Shown: positions 6,538 through 12,186 of the stretch, piece by piece
How the letters are laid out: every line of letters begins with the position of its first letter
How positions within the stretch are numbered: position 1 is the first letter of the stretch
NCBI GenBank assembly: GCA_050741255.1
Contig: JBOIEQ010000133.1
Coordinates: 1 to 12,186 of the forward strand
Direction: 5' to 3'
DNA length: 12,186 nucleotides
Source: CAZXNF01 sp050741255
GTDB lineage: Bacteria; Pseudomonadota; Gammaproteobacteria; Burkholderiales; SG8-41
Program-made: the position numbers and the translations under genes
Notes under the pieces: generated by a model
The model's database searches: none
What the model was told of the DNA's origin: nothing
Seen by the model: only the letters and a program-made list of their open reading frames with translations

Positions 6538-8229
6538 TCAGGCGAACCGCGGCCGATAGCGGTTGGTGATCGGATAACGCCAGTCCTTGCCGAAGCCACG
6601 CGGCGTGACGCGGATACCCACCGGCGCCTGCCGGCGCTTGTACTCGGACAGCCGGATCAGCCGGATCACCCGTTCGACATCGGACTGCGCGTGCCCCAGC
6701 GCCACGATGTCGGCCGGGCTCATGTCGCGCTCGACGTAGGCCTCCATGATCGCGTCCAGCGTCTCGTACGGCGGCAGGCTGTCCTGGTCGGTCTGGTCGG
6801 GCCGCAGCTCCGCCGACGGCGGCCGGTCGATCACGCGCTGCGGAATCACCGCGCCCAGACCGTTGCGATAATTGGACAGGCGGTAGACCAGCAGCTTGTT
6901 GATGTCTTTCAGCACCGCGAAGCCACCCGCCATGTCGCCGTAGAGCGTAGCGTAGCCGGTGCCCATCTCGCTCTTGTTGCCGGTCGTCAGCACGATGGCG
7001 CCGGTCTTGTTGGAGAGCGCCATCAGCAACGTGCCGCGGATGCGCGATTGCAGATTCTCCTCGGTGGTGTCCGCGGCCAGCCCCTTGAACGCGGGCGCCA
7101 GCGCAGCAGCGAAGGCGTCGTACATCGGCTTGATCGCGATCTCGTCCAGCCGCACGCCCATCAACTGCGCCTGGCGGCGCGCGTCCTCCACGCTCATGCC
7201 GGCGGTGTACTGCGAAGGCATCATCACCGCCCGCACCTGGTCGGCGCCCAGCGCATCGGCCGCGATCGCGAGCGTCAGCGCCGAATCGATGCCGCCCGAC
7301 AATCCCAGCAGCGCGCCGGGAAAGCCGTTCTTGCCGATGTAATCCTGGACCCCGAGCTTGAGTGCCGCGTACACCTCGGCTTCCTGCGACTGCGGCGGTG
7401 CGATGGCGCCGCAGCGAGGAGACACGCCGTCGAACTCGACGATCCCCAGCGCCTCGGCGAAGCGCGGCAGTTCGTGCATCACCTGGCCGCCCGCATCGAC
7501 CACGAACGACGCCCCGTCGAACACCAGTTCGTCCTGCCCTCCCACGAGGTTCACGTAGATAACGGGCAGACCGGTCTCGCGGGCGCGCTTGCTGACGACC
7601 TCGTGGCGCGAGGCTTGCTGGCGCGTGTGATAGGGGGACGCATTCAGCGCCAGCAACACCTGCGCGCCCGCGGCGCGCGCTGCGTGCGGCGCGGTGGCGA
7701 GCACCGCGCCAGGGCCGATGTTGGTGCCGAAATGCGGGCCCGCTCCGTGCGGCTGCGGCAACGCCGCGGCCGCACCCTCCGCGCCCCAGGTGTCCTCGCA
7801 GATGTTGATGCCGAAATGCACGCCGCCGGTCTCGAACACGCAGGGGGCATCACCACTGGCGAAATAGCGCTCCTCGTCGAACACGGTGTAGTTCGGCAGC
7901 GCGTGCTTGAAATATTGCGCGGTGACGCGGCCGCCGGCGAGCACGGAAGCCGCGTTGTAGCGCCGTCCGCCGGCGCGCTGCGGATGGCCGACCACCACCG
8001 TCAGGTCGGTGCACTCGCGCGCCAGTGCGGCGACGGCTTCCTCGCAATCGGCGAGGAAATCGTCGCGCAACAACAGATCCTCGGGCGGATAACCGCAAAT
8101 TGCGAGTTCCGGCGTCACCACGAGCGCGGCGCCGAGTGCACGGGCTTCACGCACGGCGGCGCGGATTTTTTCGAGATTGCCGGGAATGTCGCCGACAGTG
8201 GCGTTGAGTTGGGCGAGCGCGATCTTCAT
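6538..8229 (-). CDS. nadE: Glutamine-dependent NAD+ synthetase
   Basis: Last step of NAD synthesis: nicotinate adenine dinucleotide plus ATP plus glutamine gives NAD+. 563 residues, a two-domain NadE(Gln). The N-terminal nitrilase-type amidase (about 1-260) carries the Glu-Lys-Cys triad: Glu41 in TPELAICGYPPEDLLL, Lys108 in YFKHALPNY, Cys144 in GINICEDTWG. The C-terminal synthetase has the ATP-pyrophosphatase loop SGGIDS at 311-316 and the conserved TTGNKSEMGTGYATLYGDMA, ending FGKDWRYPITNRYRPRF. The start chosen is MKIALAQLN at 8229, the family's usual N-terminus; in-frame ATGs further upstream add a basic extension without family support, and the ribosome binding site is weak. Odd: about 20-30 extra Ala/Gly/Pro-rich residues after the catalytic Cys (about 149-180). 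glnB follows 46 bases downstream. Confidence 0.95.
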   Translation of the reverse strand: MKIALAQLNATVGDIPGNLEKIRAAVREARALGAALVVTPELAICGYPPEDLLLRDDFLADCEEAVAALARECTDLTVVVGHPQRAGGRRYNAASVLAGGRVTAQYFKHALPNYTVFDEERYFASGDAPCVFETGGVHFGINICEDTWGAEGAAAALPQPHGAGPHFGTNIGPGAVLATAPHAARAAGAQVLLALNASPYHTRQQASRHEVVSKRARETGLPVIYVNLVGGQDELVFDGASFVVDAGGQVMHELPRFAEALGIVEFDGVSPRCGAIAPPQSQEAEVYAALKLGVQDYIGKNGFPGALLGLSGGIDSALTLAIAADALGADQVRAVMMPSQYTAGMSVEDARRQAQLMGVRLDEIAIKPMYDAFAAALAPAFKGLAADTTEENLQSRIRGTLLMALSNKTGAIVLTTGNKSEMGTGYATLYGDMAGGFAVLKDINKLLVYRLSNYRNGLGAVIPQRVIDRPPSAELRPDQTDQDSLPPYETLDAIMEAYVERDMSPADIVALGHAQSDVERVIRLIRLSEYKRRQAPVGIRVTPRGFGKDWRYPITNRYRPRFA

Positions 8230-8249
8230 TATGCGAATAATATCGTGCA

Positions 8250-8279
8250 TTGTCGCGGGCCGCGCGCGCGCGCGATAAT
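8250..8279 (+). promoter_or_regulatory. Candidate plus-strand promoter over a CG dinucleotide tract
   Basis: TTGTCG (8250-8255), an 18-base spacer made only of G and C, then GATAAT (8274-8279, five of six to TATAAT). The spacer includes seven CG dinucleotides at 8261-8274. It points towards the acyltransferase gene and would give a leader of about 160 bases. The 215-base gap between nadE and that gene (8230-8444) shows no other clear feature apart from a TAGCAT at 8397-8402. Confidence 0.3.
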
Positions 8280-8444
8280 CACGTTTGATTTCCCGGGTTC
8301 CAGAGTTCGACTTCGAGTGCAATCCTCACCCGTGCATCCTGTTTCGCCAGCGCCACGCCGACACCTCCCGCGCGCGTTCGCCTCGCCATACTCCCGTAGC
8401 ATCGTGCCCTTCGCTTGGGCGATATCCGGCCTCGCGTCCCCGCC

Positions 8445-9593
8445 TTGAGCACGCCACCGTCAGCCGAAACCGTCGTCGAGGTCGTGAGCACCCTGTCAGG
8501 GGTGGACATCGCGGAGTGGAACGCGCTCGCCGGCGATGATCCGTTTCTCGCCCACGCCTACCTGCATGCATTGCATGAAACGGGCTGCGCGAGCGCGGAA
8601 ACGGGCTGGGCGCCGCAGTACCTGCTGCTGCGGCGCGGCGGACGGCTCGCGGGCGCGATGCCGCTGTACCTGAAGACGCATTCCTACGGCGAATACGTGT
8701 TCGACTGGGCCTGGGCGGACGCCCACGCCCGGCACGGCCTCGAGTACTACCCCAAGCTCCTGTGCGCCGTGCCCTTTACTCCGGTGCCCGGGCCGCGCTT
8801 GCTGGCAGCGGACAGCACCGACCGTGCGCTGCTCGCGCGCGGCGCGCTCGCGCTGGCCCGCGACCTGGGCGTCTCTTCCCTGCACTGCCTGTTCCCCCCC
8901 GAAGCCGAGGCCGCCGACCTGGCCGCGGCGGGTTGCCTGCTGCGCAAGGGCGTGCAGTTCCACTGGCAAAACGCCGGCTATCCCGACTTCGAGGCCTTCC
9001 TCGCGACGTTCAATCACGAAAAACGCAAGAAAATCCGCCAGGAGCGGCGGCGCGTGCGCGACACCGGCGTGGTGTTCGAGGCGGTGCCGGGCCGCGCGGC
9101 GACCGACGCCGACTGGCGGTATTTCGCGCGCTGCTACGCCGACACCTACCGCCGCCACCATTCCACGCCCTACCTCAACCTCGATTTCTTCCACGCCCTC
9201 GCGGCCGGCATGCCGGACAACCTGGTGCTGTTCATCGGCCGGCGGGACGGCAAACCCGTCTGCGCCTCGCTGATCGTGCGCACCGCCACGCGTGCCTGCG
9301 GGCGGTACTGGGGCAGCACCGAGACTCTGCCCGGATTGCACTTCGAAGCCTGCTACTACCAGCCCCTCGAATACTGCATCGCCCAGGGGCTGGAACGGTT
9401 TGAAGGCGGTGCGCAGGGCGAGCACAAGATGGCGCGCGGGCTGATGCCGGTGGAAACCCGCTCCGCCCACTGGCTGGCAAGGCCCGAATTCGCCCGGGCG
9501 ATCGACGAGTTCCTCGCGCGGGAGCGCCGCGGAGTATCCCTGTACCTGGACGAACTGGAGGAACGCTCGCCGTTCCGGCGCGAACCGGGCTGA
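8445..9593 (+). CDS. Predicted N-acyltransferase, FemAB/GNAT-like (COG3146, DUF482)
   Basis: 382 residues from the chosen start. Family signatures are VDIAEWNALAG near the N-terminus, HSYGEYVFDWAWADA, YYPKLLCAVPFTPVPG, the basic stretch NHEKRKKIRQERRR and a C-terminal QGEHKMARGL. The family is widespread in Pseudomonadota and predicted to be cytoplasmic acyltransferases with two GNAT-like halves related to FemAB. The substrate is not established, and older peptidoglycan labels are transferred from FemAB. The start is uncertain: all candidates are non-ATG (TTG 8415, TTG 8445, GTG 8484) and none has a good ribosome binding site. TTG 8445 is chosen because it gives about ten residues before the conserved VEVV and leaves a leader after TAGCAT at 8397. 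It is divergent from nadE and separated from the SulP gene by 109 bases. Confidence 0.82.
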   Translation: MSTPPSAETVVEVVSTLSGVDIAEWNALAGDDPFLAHAYLHALHETGCASAETGWAPQYLLLRRGGRLAGAMPLYLKTHSYGEYVFDWAWADAHARHGLEYYPKLLCAVPFTPVPGPRLLAADSTDRALLARGALALARDLGVSSLHCLFPPEAEAADLAAAGCLLRKGVQFHWQNAGYPDFEAFLATFNHEKRKKIRQERRRVRDTGVVFEAVPGRAATDADWRYFARCYADTYRRHHSTPYLNLDFFHALAAGMPDNLVLFIGRRDGKPVCASLIVRTATRACGRYWGSTETLPGLHFEACYYQPLEYCIAQGLERFEGGAQGEHKMARGLMPVETRSAHWLARPEFARAIDEFLARERRGVSLYLDELEERSPFRREPG

Positions 9594-9663
9594 GCGCGAC
9601 CGGTTTCCGTTCGCTCCGACGCATGGACTAAGCCATCCCGGGAATGGCGCAGGCGCGGCGCGG

Positions 9664-9672
9664 TGTTAGCAT
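9664..9672 (+). promoter_or_regulatory. Candidate extended -10 of the SulP transporter gene
   Basis: TGTTAGCAT: TG, one base, then TAGCAT (9667-9672), an extended -10 form that can act without a good -35; none is seen. Predicted start near 9679, about 25 bases before ATG 9703. The same TAGCAT hexamer stands before the acyltransferase gene at 8397-8402. Confidence 0.35.
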
Positions 9673-9702
9673 CCGCGTCTCGTCCAAAATACCCATCGCG
9701 GG

Positions 9703-12045
9703 ATGCCCTCCGACCACGCGTCCGACAACGCCATCGCCGTCCCCACCCAACAGCGTTGGGGCTATGGCCTGCCCGACCAGGCGCCGTTCATCCGCGCCGA
9801 ATCCGCCGTCCCGCCGCGCGCGCGCCATCCCTGGCTGCGCCACCTGCGCGGCGACCTGATCGGCGGCTTCACCTCTGCCGCGATCACCATTCCGATCGCG
9901 ATCGGCTACGGCATCCTCGCCCTGTCCGCGCTGGGCGGCGACTTCGTGGCCTACGGCGTGCTGGCCGGCCTCTACGGCATGATTTTCGGCTGCATCACCG
10001 CGGTCCTGCTCGGCGCGAACACCACGATGGTGTACAGCCCGCGCAGCATCGTGACCTACCTGATCGCCTCGCTCGTCGCCTTCAGTTTCGTACGCGCCTC
10101 GGACCCGGTGATCCAGACGATGGCGCCCGATCGGCTGCTGGTGCTGATCTTCCTGATGATGGCGATGGCGGGCCTGCTGCAGATGGCATTCGGCGCGTTG
10201 CGGCTGGGTGGGCTGGTGAAGTACGTGCCGGCGCCGGTGATGGCCGGCTTCCAGAACGCGGCCGCGATCCTGATCCTGTTCGCCCAGATTGATCAACTAC
10301 TGGGCTTCCGGGCTCACGTCCCGCTGCCCGCGCTGCCGTCCCAACTGGGCGACATTCAGCCCCTGACGCTCGCCGTCGGCATCGTCACCTGCTTTTTCGC
10401 CCTGCGCGGGGCACGCTTCACCAAACGCGTGCCGCCCACCATGCTGGGCCTGTTCGTCGGCGTCGCCGTGTACTACGTCTTCCAGGCCTTCGGCGCGGCG
10501 TCGGCACTCGGCCCCGTTGTAGGGGTCGTGCCGCTCGCGATTCCCACCCCCCACTATGCCGTGGAATTTTTCAGCTTTCTGCAGACGCCTGAATTTCGCC
10601 AGATTCTGCCGGTACTGCTGTCGGCCGCGGTCAGCCTGGCCATCGTCGCCTCCTTCGACGGCCTGCTGTGCGCGCGCCTGATCGAGGCCGACTCCGGCAA
10701 CAAGATTCACGGCAGCGCGGAACTCATCCGCCTCGGCGCCGGCAACGTGGTGGCGGCGTGTTTCGGCGGGCTGTCCAACGGCATCAACCTCGCTTCCAGT
10801 TTCGCGAACCACCGCAGCGGCGGGCGCACGCCCCTCTCGGTGCTGGTGGCCGCCGGCACGATCCTGATCGGCGTACTCGTGCTGCCGCCGATTATCGAGC
10901 TGATACCACGCGTGGTAATCGCGGGCCTGCTCGCGGTGGTCGCCATCCAGTTGTTCGACCGCTGGACGCTGCAGTTGATCCGCCGGCTGTTCCGCGAAGG
11001 CCCCGCCGCGATCCGGCCGATGGCCATCGATCTCATGGTCATCGTGGTGGTGACGCTGCTCGGCGTGGCCGTCAACGTGGTGGTCGCGGTACTGGCGGGC
11101 GTGGCGATCACGATGCTGTTCTTCCTGTTCCGGATGAGCCGCTCGGTGGTGCGCCGCACCTACCGCTGCGACGCCGTGCATTCGCGCAAGACCCGCGAAC
11201 CCCGGCTCATGGAACTGCTCCAGCAGCACGGTGGCGAAATCCTCGTGCTCGAGCTGGAGGGCCCGCTGTTCTTCGGCACCGCGGAAAATCTCGCCATCTT
11301 CATGGACGACGTGCTCAAGGAGCGCCTGAACTACGTGGTGTTCGACCTGAAACGCGTGAACGACCTCGACAGCACGGGCGCCAAGGTATTGATGCAGACC
11401 CACGAACGCCTCACCAAGCTGGGCCGCCACCTGCTGATTTCCGGCATCGAGGAGCGCGGCGAGACCGGCAAGTTCCTGCGCGACATGGGCGTCACGGCGG
11501 CCATCACGACCAAGAAGCTGTTCGCCGACATCGACCGCGCGATCGAGTGGGCGGAGGACCACGTGATCCTCGCCCAGCTGGGTGGCATCGACTCCGAACG
11601 CGAGTTCCCGTTTGCGAGCCTCGAGGCGTTCGCTGGCATGGCCGACACTGATGTGGGCCTCGTGAAAGGCATGCTCTCGCGCCATACCTTCAAGCGCGGC
11701 GAAGTCGTGGTCCGCGAAGGCGACGAAAGCCGCGAGCTGTTCATCATCGCCAAGGGCACCGCCAGCGTGCACCTCCGCCTGCCGGGGGCCTTCCGCGCCA
11801 CGCGACTCATTACCTTCGCGCCGGGCACGATCTTCGGCGAGATGGCGCTGCTCGACCAGGAAACGCGCTCGGCCACCATCGAAGCGGACGAGTTTCTGGT
11901 TTGCTACGTGCTGCCGCAGACCGCCTTCGAAGTGCTCAAGCGCAACCATCCCGGCATCGCCATCACCCTGCTGGCGAACCTCGCGCGCGAACTGGCCGGG
12001 CGCCTGCGGCGGGCCAACCGCACCATTTATCAGCTCGCCAGCTGA
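9703..12045 (+). CDS. SulP/SLC26 family anion transporter with STAS and cyclic-nucleotide-binding domains
   Basis: 780-residue inner-membrane protein in three parts. Residues about 45-475 form the SulP transport core of many hydrophobic helices, beginning DLIGGFTSAAITIPIAIGYG with a following GANTTMVYSPRS, and ending in a Val/Ala-rich helix before the basic RMSRSVVRR. A STAS domain at about 505-615 contains the DLDSTG loop (554-559) where STAS domains bind nucleotides or are phosphorylated. A CRP-like cyclic-nucleotide-binding domain at about 640-770 contains VVVREGDES and a phosphate-binding cassette with FGE (711-713) and Arg722-Ser723. SulP proteins carry sulfate, bicarbonate or dicarboxylates; the substrate is unknown here. 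The C-terminal domain suggests gating by cAMP or a similar ligand, an inference from family. ATG 9703 has a weak GCGGG upstream, and the first 40 residues are cytosolic and lack a signal peptide. Confidence 0.92.
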   Translation: MPSDHASDNAIAVPTQQRWGYGLPDQAPFIRAESAVPPRARHPWLRHLRGDLIGGFTSAAITIPIAIGYGILALSALGGDFVAYGVLAGLYGMIFGCITAVLLGANTTMVYSPRSIVTYLIASLVAFSFVRASDPVIQTMAPDRLLVLIFLMMAMAGLLQMAFGALRLGGLVKYVPAPVMAGFQNAAAILILFAQIDQLLGFRAHVPLPALPSQLGDIQPLTLAVGIVTCFFALRGARFTKRVPPTMLGLFVGVAVYYVFQAFGAASALGPVVGVVPLAIPTPHYAVEFFSFLQTPEFRQILPVLLSAAVSLAIVASFDGLLCARLIEADSGNKIHGSAELIRLGAGNVVAACFGGLSNGINLASSFANHRSGGRTPLSVLVAAGTILIGVLVLPPIIELIPRVVIAGLLAVVAIQLFDRWTLQLIRRLFREGPAAIRPMAIDLMVIVVVTLLGVAVNVVVAVLAGVAITMLFFLFRMSRSVVRRTYRCDAVHSRKTREPRLMELLQQHGGEILVLELEGPLFFGTAENLAIFMDDVLKERLNYVVFDLKRVNDLDSTGAKVLMQTHERLTKLGRHLLISGIEERGETGKFLRDMGVTAAITTKKLFADIDRAIEWAEDHVILAQLGGIDSEREFPFASLEAFAGMADTDVGLVKGMLSRHTFKRGEVVVREGDESRELFIIAKGTASVHLRLPGAFRATRLITFAPGTIFGEMALLDQETRSATIEADEFLVCYVLPQTAFEVLKRNHPGIAITLLANLARELAGRLRRANRTIYQLAS

Positions 12046-12186
12046 TCGGAACCGAGGCCCCATAAAAAATGGCCTGTGTCAAGCGTTTTTAATGAATGCA
12101 GGCCGCATCAGAAGGCTATACAGGGCAACGGGTTAGGCCGGATTGAAGTCTCTTTCAGGGCTTCGGGCTTTATGGGCTAGGAGCCA
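12046..12186. other. Non-coding tail after the SulP gene with competing inverted repeats
   Basis: AGGCC (12055-12059) can pair with GGCCT (12071-12075), and GGCCTG (12071-12076) can instead pair with CAGGCC (12099-12104), so the two stems exclude each other. A T5 run (12086-12090) sits in the loop of the second stem rather than after a stem, so neither is a textbook terminator. At the far edge AGGAG (12179-12183) looks like a ribosome binding site for a gene starting just outside the window. Confidence 0.35.

Noticed and set aside
8281..8330. tRNA-like GAGTTCGACTTC segment between nadE and the acyltransferase gene
   Set aside because: It resembles a T-arm loop, but no acceptor, D or anticodon arms can be built around it.
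6691..8448. Long plus-strand reading frame opposite nadE (585 codons)
   Set aside because: Antisense shadow of nadE with low-complexity Arg/His/Ala composition and no recognisable motif.
9632..9648. Hairpin GCCAT/ATGGC between the acyltransferase and SulP genes
   Set aside because: Five-base-pair stem with a seven-base loop and no following T run; likely chance.
10297..12063. Long minus-strand reading frame opposite the SulP gene (588 codons)
   Set aside because: Its Gln/His/Arg/Ala-rich composition is the mirror of the hydrophobic transporter codons; no domain is seen.

Overview
This is a GC-rich chromosomal stretch with dense, short-spaced genes, most likely from a Pseudomonadota bacterium, probably betaproteobacterial (Rhodocyclales/Nitrosomonadales-like). 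That placement is inferred from the gene mix (trxB with an Smr gene, nadE next to glnB, a COG3146/DUF482 acyltransferase, a two-partner secretion locus) and is not proven. No rRNA, tRNA, CRISPR array, insertion sequence or phage gene was seen.

Layout. (1) Positions 1-4320, minus strand: a two-partner secretion (type Vb) locus. tpsB (4320-2662) encodes a FhaC/ShlB-like outer-membrane transporter. About 335 bases downstream, tpsA (2326 to the left edge) encodes the 5' 775 codons of a large filamentous-haemagglutinin-like exoprotein. Its 3' end, including most of a tandem repeat array, lies outside the window. (2) Positions 4321-4552: an AT-rich divergent promoter region between tpsB (-) and trxB (+). 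(3) Positions 4553-6124, plus strand: trxB (thioredoxin reductase) and an Smr-domain gene, 18 bases apart. (4) Positions 6153-8229, minus strand: nadE (glutamine-dependent NAD+ synthetase) followed by glnB (PII signal protein), convergent with the Smr gene. (5) Positions 8445-12045, plus strand: a predicted FemAB/GNAT-like acyltransferase, then a large SulP anion transporter fused to STAS and cyclic-nucleotide-binding domains. (6) Positions 12046-12186: a non-coding tail with competing inverted repeats and possibly a ribosome binding site for a gene starting just beyond the edge.

Functional links. TpsB exports TpsA. nadE and glnB are plausibly linked through PII control of NAD synthesis by nitrogen and energy state. 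trxB and the Smr gene look co-transcribed, but no functional link is evident.

I did not find a convincing new system. The points most worth a second look are the near-perfect 219-bp repeats in tpsA, a TpsB apparently lacking room for the N-terminal plug helix, the nadE-glnB pair with an internal TATAAT element, the insertion in the NadE amidase domain, and the SulP-STAS-CNB fusion.
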